Assembly (NCBI GenBank): GCA_022712075.1
Contig: JALAHE010000212.1
Location: 1 to 11,036 of the forward strand
Direction: 5' to 3'
DNA: 11,036 nucleotides
From: Galactobacter sp.
GTDB taxonomy: Bacteria; Actinomycetota; Actinomycetes; Actinomycetales; Micrococcaceae
Shown piece after piece: positions 1 to 7,155 of this stretch. The position numbers and the translations under genes were made by a program. The notes beneath the pieces were generated by a model. That model saw only the letters and a program-made list of their open reading frames with translations, had not been told where the DNA came from and searched no databases. How positions within the stretch are numbered: the stretch's first letter is position 1; each line of letters begins with the position of its first letter.

Positions 1-41
1 AGGCCCAGTTGTGGATGGCTTCGAACTGTGAGGGAAACGGT

Positions 42-57
42 TCGAAAGTATATTCGA
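42..57 (+). promoter_or_regulatory. LexA/SOS-box-like palindrome
   Basis: The sequence reads TCGAAA-GTAT-ATTCGA. It matches 10 of the 12 fixed positions of the mycobacterial SOS box (TCGAAC-N4-GTTCGA), and corynebacterial boxes accept A at the sixth position. It overlaps the predicted -10 box of the DUF222-HNH gene, so LexA binding there would repress transcription. Several 13E12-family genes in Mycobacterium tuberculosis are established members of the LexA regulon, which makes the match more believable. A further TTCGAA lies at 20-25. Confidence 0.6.
49..54 (+). promoter_or_regulatory. Candidate -10 box (TATATT) for the DUF222-HNH gene
   Basis: TATATT matches the sigma-70-type -10 consensus at 5 of 6 positions and stands out in very GC-rich DNA. 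Transcription starting about 7 bases downstream would begin at or next to ATG 61, implying a leaderless message, which is common in Actinobacteria. No good -35 box is visible 16-18 bases upstream. Confidence 0.45.
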
Positions 58-60
58 GAA

Positions 61-2631
61 ATGCCCGTTGTGGCCCGGAAAACCGTGGATCTTGGGCCAC
101 GGTTCTGGGAGAATAATGAGGGTCAGGCGGGGAGGGGGACCCCGCGAATCATCGAGTGCCTGCGGAGCGGTTCGGGGGTGGTTGTGGTGTTGGACGTGGA
201 GGCGATCCGCAATGCGACAACCCTGCTGCGCTTCGTGCTTGAGGTGGGCCCGGAGGCCTGGGACGGGGCCCCGGAAGAGGACGTCGTCCAGGGCCTGCAG
301 GCGGCGGCCGAGGCCGCCCGGGTCGTGGATGCACTCAAGGTTTTCGCGGCTGGCGCGGTCGAGCGGCGCAGCGATAAGTACACGCGCGCTGAGTCGCTCT
401 GCAGTCGCCTGGGCTACGGCGGGACGCGCGGCCTCGTGGCGGACGTCTTCGGCACCGGGTATTACCAGGCCAAGTCGTGCCTGGATCTCGCCGCAGACAC
501 GCATACGCCCACCGGATCGTGGGTTTCGCGGCGTCCGGCCCTGGCCGAGGCGCTCCGGCGCGGCGAGCTGAGCCTCGACACGGCCAAGACCATCCGGGAC
601 GCCCTGGATGAGGTCTCCACGGAGTCCATCCCGGGCGGCACGCTTGCCGCCGAAGCCACGCTGGTAGCCAACGCCACGGCCGGGCGCGTGAACTTGTTTG
701 CTCGGCCGCTCGCGGCGGATCCGCGGGCAGCGGTCGGGGCCGGCGGGGCCGGAGGCTTCACGTCGAACGGGGTGGCCGCCGGGGGCGCCGCGCATGCGGG
801 GGAGTCTCCCGAGGGCGTCGCGGCCGCTGAGGGATCGTTTGGTTCGGCCGGGGGAGTCGACGACGGATTCTGGCGATTGCAGCGCGCCGGCGGGCCCGCG
901 GGTGACGCCGGAATGGGCGATCCCGGGGCTGGAAACGCATGGCTGGCCCCCGAAAGGCACGGGGGCGGTGACGAGGCTGCGCCGGGAAGCGGTGTGGGTC
1001 TCGGCTATTGGCCCGTGGTGCCGCCGCGGAGCATCGACGAGCTGGGAGACGCTGCGCTCGGCGGGCTGCCGGGACCCGTCCTCGGGGCGGAAGCCGGTGC
1101 TGACCGCGAGGGCGCCCCCGGTGGTGGCCTCGGTGGAATCGGGGCGGGCGTGCCCGGGGTTGATCCTCGGGGCGTGCCCGGCGTGCCCGGCGTGCCCGGC
1201 GTGCCCGGCATGCCTGGGGTCTCCGGAGTGGGGATCCCCGCCGGCGATCCTCGAGGCGTTCCTGGACCGGACTGGCTTGGCGGTCTAGGGGCGGGTGTCT
1301 TTGGGCGGCGCGGTGCACCGCAGCGCGGGGCAGTGTTTCAGGGAGCGGGGACGCCGGCGGCTGGCGGTCGGCCGTCGTTGAAGAACGTCAAGCAGCAGGC
1401 CAAGGGGTGGGGAGACATCCTCGAGCCGCGCAAGGCCGAGCTCAATCACGCGGCACAGCATCGCGCACGGAGCCTCACGTTGACGCCTGCGGACGGTGGC
1501 GGATTCAAGATTGCCGGCTACGCCCCCGAGGTGGAGGGGCAGGCCATCCTGACGGTGATCGACGCCTACCTCTCCCCGCGCACGGCCGACCCTGCGATGC
1601 CCGGCAGTGAGTCGACGGCTGTGGGACCCGGAGGCGGGCCCGACCGCGAGCGCACCCACGGCGGTGCACGTGCGGGCGTCCGCGTGTCCAAGGACGGACG
1701 CAGCCGAGCGCAGAAGTCGTTCGACGCTCTGGCGCAGGTCTGCTGGTCTCATGCCGCCTCGGACGAGGCGCCGCAGGCCGCCGGTGGCGCGCCGACGCTG
1801 CTGATCACGGCCACGATGCAGGCGCTGGACGCCCATCTGCGTGAGTGCGCCGCCGACGAATCGGAGGGTGCTGGTGCCGGAGAGTCCGGAGCTGCCGGAG
1901 TGCCCGGAGTGCCTGGAGCGCCGGGAGTGGGCGGGCGGCAGTGGCAGGCTGGAGCGGCTGGAGTGCCCGGAGGGCAAGGGCGACACTGGCAGCCTGGGTC
2001 GCCTGGGTCGCCTGGGTCGCCTGGCTCTCCCTTGGCGCACGAGTCGCACGGCGTTCCTGAACTAGCTGGTCTGGGAATCTCCGCCCAAGCGCGCGGGGCC
2101 GAGTGCGGCTGGTGGCCACGGGGCGTCGACGAGCTACCACTGGATCCGAACGGCATTCCAGATGCCGAGGCGCTGATCGACCTGCGCTTCGCGAGGATCG
2201 GTCAAGAGGGGATTCCGGTCCCGTTCTCGGCGCTCGCTCACCTGATGTGCGACGCATCCATCCAAGTGCTGCTTCAAGATCCCCAAGGGGTTCCGCTGAA
2301 ACTCGGGCGGGCCAGGCGCGTCTTCAGCAAAGACCAGCGCAAGGTCTTGGCCGCGCGGGACCGGCACTGCAGAGCGCCGGGGTGTGACATCCCAGCGAAG
2401 TGGTGCGAGGTGCACCATGTGGTGCCCTGGAATCGGGGTGGCAAGACGGATGTGGGGAACGGCATCCTGCTCTGCTCCTTCCACCATCACGAGATCGACC
2501 GCGGTCGGCTCAAGGTGGAGCCCGTGCTGGGAGAGGACCTCGCATTCCGTGAGCGACATCGCGTGCGGATGCCGCGAGTGGGGTTCGCGCGGGAATCACT
2601 GTTGCCGGGCATCGGGGCTGGCGCGGCGTAG
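61..2631 (+). CDS. DUF222 / 13E12-family protein with C-terminal HNH endonuclease domain and two Gly/Pro-rich insertions
   Basis: A probable DNA-binding or DNA-cleaving protein of the DUF222-HNH (13E12 repeat) family, which is multicopy in Actinobacteria and has no settled function. Numbering from ATG 61 (856 aa), a helical DUF222 half lies at about 40-214, resumes at about 437-600, and an HNH domain ends the protein. The HNH domain has zinc-type cysteines C770, C775, C782 and C805, the HH pair at 785-786, N800 and HHH at 808-810, so it looks intact. Two low-complexity insertions, about 215-436 and 600-664, carry collagen-like GVP and PGS triplets and make the protein much longer than the 400-550 aa I expect for the family. 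The frame is open from GTG 28. I prefer ATG 61 because a TATATT -10 box at 49-54 would start the transcript at about 61, giving a leaderless mRNA; GTG 178, after GGAG at 164-167, is an alternative. Family assignment is firm, activity is inferred. Confidence 0.9.
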   Translation: MPVVARKTVDLGPRFWENNEGQAGRGTPRIIECLRSGSGVVVVLDVEAIRNATTLLRFVLEVGPEAWDGAPEEDVVQGLQAAAEAARVVDALKVFAAGAVERRSDKYTRAESLCSRLGYGGTRGLVADVFGTGYYQAKSCLDLAADTHTPTGSWVSRRPALAEALRRGELSLDTAKTIRDALDEVSTESIPGGTLAAEATLVANATAGRVNLFARPLAADPRAAVGAGGAGGFTSNGVAAGGAAHAGESPEGVAAAEGSFGSAGGVDDGFWRLQRAGGPAGDAGMGDPGAGNAWLAPERHGGGDEAAPGSGVGLGYWPVVPPRSIDELGDAALGGLPGPVLGAEAGADREGAPGGGLGGIGAGVPGVDPRGVPGVPGVPGVPGMPGVSGVGIPAGDPRGVPGPDWLGGLGAGVFGRRGAPQRGAVFQGAGTPAAGGRPSLKNVKQQAKGWGDILEPRKAELNHAAQHRARSLTLTPADGGGFKIAGYAPEVEGQAILTVIDAYLSPRTADPAMPGSESTAVGPGGGPDRERTHGGARAGVRVSKDGRSRAQKSFDALAQVCWSHAASDEAPQAAGGAPTLLITATMQALDAHLRECAADESEGAGAGESGAAGVPGVPGAPGVGGRQWQAGAAGVPGGQGRHWQPGSPGSPGSPGSPLAHESHGVPELAGLGISAQARGAECGWWPRGVDELPLDPNGIPDAEALIDLRFARIGQEGIPVPFSALAHLMCDASIQVLLQDPQGVPLKLGRARRVFSKDQRKVLAARDRHCRAPGCDIPAKWCEVHHVVPWNRGGKTDVGNGILLCSFHHHEIDRGRLKVEPVLGEDLAFRERHRVRMPRVGFARESLLPGIGAGAA
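1171..1215 (+). repeat. 9-bp tandem repeat (GGCGTGCCC) encoding Gly-Val-Pro
   Basis: Four perfect head-to-tail copies of GGCGTGCCC at 1171-1206 are followed by a degenerate fifth, GGCATGCCT, at 1207-1215. The unit is a multiple of three and sits in frame, adding GVP triplets from residue 371 of the DUF222-HNH protein. Copy-number change by slippage would leave the reading frame intact. Confidence 0.9.
1993..2028 (+). repeat. 9-bp tandem repeat (CCTGGGTCG) encoding Pro-Gly-Ser
   Basis: Three perfect copies of CCTGGGTCG at 1993-2019 are followed by a degenerate copy, CCTGGCTCT, at 2020-2028. They encode PGS triplets in the second low-complexity insertion of the DUF222-HNH protein. The unit differs in sequence from the 1171-1215 array but has the same 9-bp period and Gly/Pro output. 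Confidence 0.88.
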
Positions 2632-2933
2632 GTGCCGGTGCCCCGTTTGTGCCTGGGCCGCGGAGGGGTCGAAGTTGAGCGAAGCAACGCGGGCGGCGAG
2701 CCTCGATGCAAGCCCGGCCGCGCCGCACTGGAAGCGAGTGGAGTGAGGTCGGAGGGGCAACGGAGTTGCGCGCCCCGGTGGGGCACCTCACGAACCGACG
2801 CGAGAAACACTTCCGCCCCGACCCCTCAAGCTCTGAAGCGCGCCGCAGCTCGCCCGCGTGAGGTCCGGGTGCACGCCGTTGCGGCTGCGCAGCCTTGTCG
2901 GCCTCGTGCCTTCCTCCGCCGGGTGGGGGAGAG
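2632..2933. other. Gene-free spacer between two convergent genes
   Basis: These 302 bases separate the stop of the rightward DUF222-HNH gene from the stop of the leftward TetR gene. A rightward frame is open but opens directly on the previous stop, has no ribosome binding site and a composition-driven Arg/Ala/Pro protein, so I do not call it. The region holds nested inverted repeats (2743-2791) and a 12-bp perfect palindrome, GGCTGCGCAGCC, at 2883-2894. Either might end transcription from one or both sides, but no T-tract follows them. Confidence 0.6.
2743..2791. repeat. Nested inverted repeat (possible multibranch structure)
   Basis: The outer arms GTGAGGT (2743-2749) and ACCTCAC (2785-2791) pair perfectly. 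Inside them are two small hairpins, GCAAC-gga-GTTGC and GCCCC-ggt-GGGGC (2772-2784), giving a cloverleaf-like fold. It lies between convergent genes, where a bidirectional terminator or a dispersed palindromic element would fit. It lacks the features of a tRNA. Confidence 0.5.
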
Positions 2934-3533
2934 CTAGGCCCGGAGCGCGCCCATGACGAAGTCGATCGCCTCGGAGATGCGCGCGGCGCCGGTCTCGGGG
3001 GACTCGAGGACGGTCTCGACGGCGGTGACGAGGACGCCAGCGATGAGATCGAAGAGGAAGGCCGCGTCGGCGAAGGTACGGAAGATGCCGGCCTGCACGC
3101 CGTCGTCGATCGCCTCCATGAGGAAGGGGATCAGCTCCTGAGAGCCCTGTGCGGCGACATCGAGATCAGCCTCCGTGCCGTGATGCATGAGGGCTTTGAA
3201 CACCGTGGGGCTGATGGGGGAGTCGAGGAAGCTGGACATCGCGACCTCGAGCATCCCGCGGAGGCGGGCGGCCGGTTCCTCAACCTGCGAGGCCTGCTGC
3301 AGCGGTACGAGGAGGCGCCCGATGTGGCGCTGGGCCGCGGCAGTGAGCAGCTCCGACTTGTCGCTCGCGTAGTTGTACACCGTGTTGCGGGCCACCCCCG
3401 CCCGGGCGGCCACCGCAGCGATGGAGACCTCCTCGTAGCTCTGCGCGAGGAGGAGCTCCTCGAAGGCGTCGAGCAGTTGGGTGCGCACGAGCGCCTTGTG
3501 GGCGCTCAGATTGCTCGCACGGATCTTGGGCAC
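2934..3533 (-). CDS. TetR/AcrR-family transcriptional regulator
   Basis: A 199-aa one-domain-plus-ligand-pocket repressor of normal TetR length. The N-terminal helix-turn-helix spans about residues 15-62 and carries the family signature: a first helix ending before SYEEVSIAAVA, the turn ARAGVARNTVYNY, and the SDKSELL segment that opens the next helix. The C-terminal half, helical and variable, should bind an unknown small ligand. The start is GTG 3533, supported by AGGAG four to five bases upstream. It is transcribed away from the MMPL exporter at 3684, with a 150-bp shared regulatory gap containing a strong inverted repeat. That arrangement nearly always means the regulator controls the exporter and often itself, which I infer here. 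The ligand cannot be predicted. Confidence 0.92.
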   Translation of the reverse strand: MPKIRASNLSAHKALVRTQLLDAFEELLLAQSYEEVSIAAVAARAGVARNTVYNYASDKSELLTAAAQRHIGRLLVPLQQASQVEEPAARLRGMLEVAMSSFLDSPISPTVFKALMHHGTEADLDVAAQGSQELIPFLMEAIDDGVQAGIFRTFADAAFLFDLIAGVLVTAVETVLESPETGAARISEAIDFVMGALRA

Positions 3534-3556
3534 GGGGCTCCTCGGCTACAGCTCAT

Positions 3557-3570
3557 GTGACGAGCGTTAC
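3557..3570. promoter_or_regulatory. Secondary short inverted repeat upstream of the TetR gene
   Basis: GTGACG (3557-3562) and CGTTAC (3565-3570) are inverted with one mismatch and a 2-base spacer. It lies 24 bases upstream of the TetR start, in its probable 5' leader, and could be a second operator half-site or an autoregulatory site. It is short and imperfect. Confidence 0.25.
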
Positions 3571-3588
3571 GTTCTCTCGCCACCATCC

Positions 3589-3594
3589 ATTTTA
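3589..3594 (-). promoter_or_regulatory. Candidate -10 box (TAAAAT) for the TetR gene
   Basis: On the minus strand this reads TAAAAT, a 5 of 6 match to the -10 consensus, about 55 bases upstream of the GTG start of the regulator. No clear -35 box precedes it at normal spacing. It abuts the left arm of the main inverted repeat, so a repressor bound there would block it as well as the exporter promoter. Confidence 0.35.
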
Positions 3595-3635
3595 CGACGG
3601 GGTGTCATGATTATTCTTGGCACCCCGTCGCAAAA
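3590..3635. promoter_or_regulatory. Probable TetR operator: 10-bp perfect inverted repeat in the divergent promoter region
   Basis: CGACGGGGTG (3595-3604) and CACCCCGTCG (3621-3630) are perfect inverted copies with a 16-base spacer. Flanking TTTT (3590-3593) and AAAA (3632-3635) extend the symmetry. Its place between a TetR gene and its divergent exporter makes an operator the simplest reading. The arms bracket the exporter -10 candidate, so bound repressor would cover the promoter. Whether one dimer or two contact it is unknown. Confidence 0.65.
3591..3618 (+). promoter_or_regulatory. Candidate promoter of the MMPL exporter gene
   Basis: A -35-like TTTACG (3591-3596) and a -10-like TATTCT (3613-3618) are 16 bases apart, each matching consensus at 4 of 6 positions. 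This places the start site some 60 bases before the GTG start. The elements interleave with the inverted repeat, consistent with repression by occlusion. Confidence 0.4.
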
Positions 3636-3683
3636 GCGCCGTTCCCGCGCCCGCGCCGGCCCTCCCTACCGCAAGGAATCGCA

Positions 3684-6284
3684 GTGGCTGAACTCCTGTA
3701 CCGACTCGGAAAGTGGTCCGCTCGCCGGGCCAAGACCGTCCTGGCCCTCTGGCTCGCGCTCCTCGTGGCGCTCGCCGCCGTGGTGGGGGCCGTGGGGGTG
3801 AACCTCTCCGAAAACCTGGACGTGGGGCAGACCGAGACGACCCAGGTCGCCGATCGCCTGCAGGAGGTCATGGCCTCCTCGGAGCGCGAGGGCGGCACCG
3901 ACTCGGTGCAGATGGTCGCCTCGACGTCGGACGGCAAGGCCTTCACCGACGCGCAGAAGGCGGGCATCGAGGAGAACATCGCCTCGGCCAAGAAGGTCGA
4001 GATGGTCTCCGACGTCGTGAGCCCCTTCGCCACCGAGCAGGAGCGCGCCGACCAGGCCAAGCACCTCGCCGACGGGCAGAAGCAGCTGGACGCCGCCAAG
4101 GCCGAGATCCAGGAGGGTCGCGAACAGCTGAAGGCGGGCGCGAGCCAGGCTGAGGCGGGCCAGGCCCAGCTCGACGCCGCCCGCAAGCAGGCGCAGGCCG
4201 CCGGCGCCGCCGCCTACGCCGCCGCCAAGCCGCAGCTCGATGCACAGCAGGCCAAGCTGGACGCCGCCGACGAGAAGCTCCAGGACAGCCACGAGAAGCT
4301 GGACGCCGGTGAGCGCGAGATCCAGGCCAAGCAGCAGCAGCTGGACCAGGGCTCCGAGCTCATGGATCTCGCCAAGGGCATCAAGCTCGTCTCGGACGAC
4401 GGCAGCACGGCCATCGTGACGGTCACCTTCACCACGAGCACCGGCACGGCCCCCGCCGCCGCGCAGAACGGCATCGACGACGTCTTCCAGGGCCACCCGG
4501 TGGACGGCGTCGAGTTCAAGCTCTCCGCCGGCGCCTCGGCGGACGCGTCAAAGCTCATGGGCCCGGGCGAGGTGATCGGCCTCGTCATCGCCGCGATAGT
4601 CCTGATCATCATGCTCGGCACCCTGCTCGCGGCCGGCCTGCCGATCCTGACCGCCCTCCTGGGCGTGGGCGTCGGCATGATGATCACCGTGGCGCTCGGC
4701 TCCTTCCTTGAGGTTGCCTCCGTGACCCCCATGCTCGGCCTCATGCTTGGCCTGGCCGTGGGCATCGACTACTCGCTCTTCATCGTGAACCGCCATCGCC
4801 GCCAGCTGCGCCAGGGCCACGGGGTGATCGAATCCGTGGGCCTCGCGACCGGCACCTCCGGCAACGCCGTCGTCTTCGCCGGCGCCACCGTCATCGTGGC
4901 CCTCCTGGGCCTGAACATCACCGGCCTGCCGTTCTTGGGCCTCATGGGCACCTCCGCCGCCGTCTGCGTGTTGATCGCCGTCCTCATGGCCGTGACGCTC
5001 ACCCCGGCCCTGCTGGGCATGGCCAAGGAGCGCGTCCTGCGCAAGTCCGAGCGCGCCGCGGCCCACGCCGCGACGCCCGCCGTCTCCGCCGAGGAACATC
5101 ACGCCGAGGAGGCCGCCGCGATCAAGGTGCTGCCGCGCTGGAAGGCGGCCCTCGCCGTCGTCGCCGGTGTGGTGGTGCTCGGCATCTGCGCCCTGCCCGT
5201 CACCGACCTGCGCACGGGCCTGCCTGACAACGGCAGCGAGTCCCACGATTCCTCGGCCTACCAGGCCTACACGACGCTCGCCGAGAAGTTCGGGGCGGGC
5301 CAGAACAGCCCGCTGGTGGTCCTGGCGGACCTCCCCGAGGGGCTCGACGACGCTGGGGTCACCCAGGCGCAGCTGCACATCGCCCGCGCACTCAAGGGCA
5401 TGGACAACGTCACCGCCGTGGCACCGGCCGCGACGGCCGAGGACAAGAGCGCCGTCGTCTTCCAGGTCATCCCGTCCGAGGGCCCGTCGGCCGAGTCGAC
5501 GGAGGAGCTCGTGCACGCCCTGCGCGACGCCTCGCCGCTCGAGGGTGAGTACACGATCGGCGTGGCGGGTATGGCCGCCGCCAACATCGACATGTCGGCC
5601 AAGATCGTCTCGACCCTGCCCGCCTACCTCGGCGTGGTCATCGGCCTCTCGTTCCTGATCCTGGTGCTCGTGTTCCGCTCGCTGCTCGTGCCGCTCATCG
5701 CGACGCTTGGCTTCGTCCTGTCCTACGCCGCGGCGTTGGGCGGCGTCGTGGCGATCTTCCAGTGGGGCTGGTTCGGGGAGTTCCTTGGTCTCGGCACCCC
5801 GGGCCCGATCCTGAGCTTCCTGCCGACCATCATGCTCGGCATCCTGTTCGGCCTCGCCATGGACTACATGCTCTTCCTCGGTTCAGGCATGCGCGAGGCC
5901 TACGCCCACGGCACCGAGGCGCGAGCCGCCGTGGTGCAGGGCGTGCGGGCCGGTCGCTCGGTGGTCATCGCCGCCGCCATCATCATGATCTCGGTGTTCG
6001 GCGGCTTCCTGTTCTCGCACATGTCGATGGTTCGCCCCATCGGCTTCGCCCTCGCCTTCGGCGTGCTGGCCGACGCCTTCGTGGTGCGCCTCGTCATCAT
6101 CCCCGCGTTCATGACCATCCTCGGCAAGAGCGCCTGGTGGCTGCCGCGCTGGCTCGACAAGATCCTGCCGAACGTGGACGTCGAGGGTGCCGGCCTGGAG
6201 GCCCGGCACCCGAAGCAGGCACCGGAGTCCGCCGCGTCCCCCGCGGCAGCAGCCGGCCTCGAAGAGGCAAGCGTCGGGAGGTAG
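3684..6284 (+). CDS. MMPL/RND-family membrane exporter with coiled-coil insertion
   Basis: An 866-aa proton-driven inner-membrane exporter of the MMPL branch of the RND superfamily, probably exporting a lipid or hydrophobic compound. The layout is two matching halves: TM1 at about 18-40, an extracytoplasmic domain, TM2-6 at about 297-437, a cytoplasmic linker, TM7 at about 487-507, a second external domain, then TM8-12 at about 648-805. Each half has the Asp-Tyr pair of the MmpL proton relay: D362-Y363 in GIDYSLF and D727-Y728 in AMDYMLF, so it should be active. Residues about 120-226 of the first external domain form a Gln/Lys/Ala-rich coiled coil, an extension seen in some Gram-positive MMPL proteins. 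The start is GTG 3684 with AAGGA six bases upstream. A divergent TetR gene and inverted-repeat operator indicate inducible expression. Substrate unknown; family call firm. Confidence 0.95.
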   Translation: MAELLYRLGKWSARRAKTVLALWLALLVALAAVVGAVGVNLSENLDVGQTETTQVADRLQEVMASSEREGGTDSVQMVASTSDGKAFTDAQKAGIEENIASAKKVEMVSDVVSPFATEQERADQAKHLADGQKQLDAAKAEIQEGREQLKAGASQAEAGQAQLDAARKQAQAAGAAAYAAAKPQLDAQQAKLDAADEKLQDSHEKLDAGEREIQAKQQQLDQGSELMDLAKGIKLVSDDGSTAIVTVTFTTSTGTAPAAAQNGIDDVFQGHPVDGVEFKLSAGASADASKLMGPGEVIGLVIAAIVLIIMLGTLLAAGLPILTALLGVGVGMMITVALGSFLEVASVTPMLGLMLGLAVGIDYSLFIVNRHRRQLRQGHGVIESVGLATGTSGNAVVFAGATVIVALLGLNITGLPFLGLMGTSAAVCVLIAVLMAVTLTPALLGMAKERVLRKSERAAAHAATPAVSAEEHHAEEAAAIKVLPRWKAALAVVAGVVVLGICALPVTDLRTGLPDNGSESHDSSAYQAYTTLAEKFGAGQNSPLVVLADLPEGLDDAGVTQAQLHIARALKGMDNVTAVAPAATAEDKSAVVFQVIPSEGPSAESTEELVHALRDASPLEGEYTIGVAGMAAANIDMSAKIVSTLPAYLGVVIGLSFLILVLVFRSLLVPLIATLGFVLSYAAALGGVVAIFQWGWFGEFLGLGTPGPILSFLPTIMLGILFGLAMDYMLFLGSGMREAYAHGTEARAAVVQGVRAGRSVVIAAAIIMISVFGGFLFSHMSMVRPIGFALAFGVLADAFVVRLVIIPAFMTILGKSAWWLPRWLDKILPNVDVEGAGLEARHPKQAPESAASPAAAAGLEEASVGR

Positions 6285-6302
6285 CCGAGGCCTAGCAGGG
6301 GC

Positions 6303-7031
6303 TCAGCGGGTCTCCTCGAAGCGGAAGCCGTAGCGCTTGGCGGTCCGCTCGAGCCCCTCCACATCGGGGCCACCGATCACCCAGTTCTTGCCGATGATCA
6401 GCCCCATGGGGCTTTCGCCGAACTGTTCCCCCGCGGCTCCGGTATTCGTGCCGCCCTCGTACAGAATGTCGCTCGACGTGGTGACGACGTAGAAGGCCTT
6501 CGCGGTCACACGCAGCTCGGAGTTCGGGCGCACCTCGTAGCGCACCTTGGTCAGCGGCGTCCTGGGATCCGCCCAGCCCGCGGCCTCGGAGGCAAAGGCG
6601 CCCTGCAGCTGGGTGAGGGCGTCGCTCACGGGGTTCGCGTGATCGCGCACGCCCTCGATGGGTGGCGTCCCGTCGGCAGTGAGGTTCCCCGGGCTGGTTT
6701 TCGGAAGCCCCTCCGGCTTCGCCTCGAATCCGTCCTGGTACACCGACAGCACGAGGTCCTCGGCCGGCGCGAGGACCTCGTGCTTGGCCACGTCCGTGTC
6801 TCCGGCCCAGGTGCCCGTCTGCGCGTTCGCGTAGTCGCCGATGCCGATCGTGAGCTGAATGAACTCGCCCGTCCTTGCGTTGACCGAGCGAAGCACGGGG
6901 GAGTAGCTGCGCTCCAGTTGCCTATTGGTTTCCCACGGAAGGGGCTCGGCGAGCCCGGGCCCGCTTCCCGTGTACGTGTCCCTGCACCTGATGACTCCGG
7001 CGTCCGGGCCGATCGGCTTGAGCTCATTCAC
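6303..7031 (-). CDS. C-terminal fragment of the lipoprotein, open from GTG 7031
   Basis: A 242-aa open segment holding the globular domain of the lipoprotein. It has balanced composition and strong third-position GC, so it is real coding sequence. An automatic annotation may call it a stand-alone hypothetical protein from GTG 7031. No ribosome binding site precedes that GTG, and the coding pattern extends upstream to the TAG at 7086-7088, so separate translation is doubtful. It ends 18 bases from the stop of the convergent MMPL gene. Confidence 0.5.
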   Translation of the reverse strand: MNELKPIGPDAGVIRCRDTYTGSGPGLAEPLPWETNRQLERSYSPVLRSVNARTGEFIQLTIGIGDYANAQTGTWAGDTDVAKHEVLAPAEDLVLSVYQDGFEAKPEGLPKTSPGNLTADGTPPIEGVRDHANPVSDALTQLQGAFASEAAGWADPRTPLTKVRYEVRPNSELRVTAKAFYVVTTSSDILYEGGTNTGAAGEQFGESPMGLIIGKNWVIGGPDVEGLERTAKRYGFRFEETR

Positions 7032-7155
7032 GGTGCAGAACTGCCCGGCCGCCGCGACCTTCTCGGCAAAGTCCTGGGCCGCCCGCTAGGCTGGCGTGCT
7101 GGGGGACCAGGACCACGACGTCGACGGCGCCGGCGGCTCGCCCGTCTCCGTCGGC

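Noticed and set aside
1171..2028. Short repeats considered as a CRISPR array
   Set aside because: The units are 9 bp, contiguous without spacers, and lie in frame inside a coding gene.
61..2631. Mobile element or prophage attachment region around the DUF222-HNH gene
   Set aside because: 13E12 repeats can serve as phage attachment sites in mycobacteria, but no integrase, transposase, terminal repeats or target duplication is visible here.
2743..2791. tRNA gene suggested by the cloverleaf-like fold
   Set aside because: At 49 bases it is too short, and there is no anticodon stem, T-loop or acceptor-stem pattern.
2632..2937. Rightward 101-aa open frame after the DUF222-HNH gene
   Set aside because: It opens directly on the previous stop, has no ribosome binding site, and shows an Arg/Ala/Pro-rich composition with no recognisable motif.
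4548..5516. Long antisense open frame (322 aa) inside the MMPL gene
   Set aside because: It is His/Asp/Gly/Arg-rich, the usual mirror of GC-rich coding DNA, and lies fully opposite a strongly supported membrane protein.
6285..6302. Bidirectional terminator between the MMPL gene and the lipoprotein gene
   Set aside because: The 18-bp gap only allows a weak, bulged GC pairing (GAGGCCT with AGGGGCTC) and has no T-tract on either strand.
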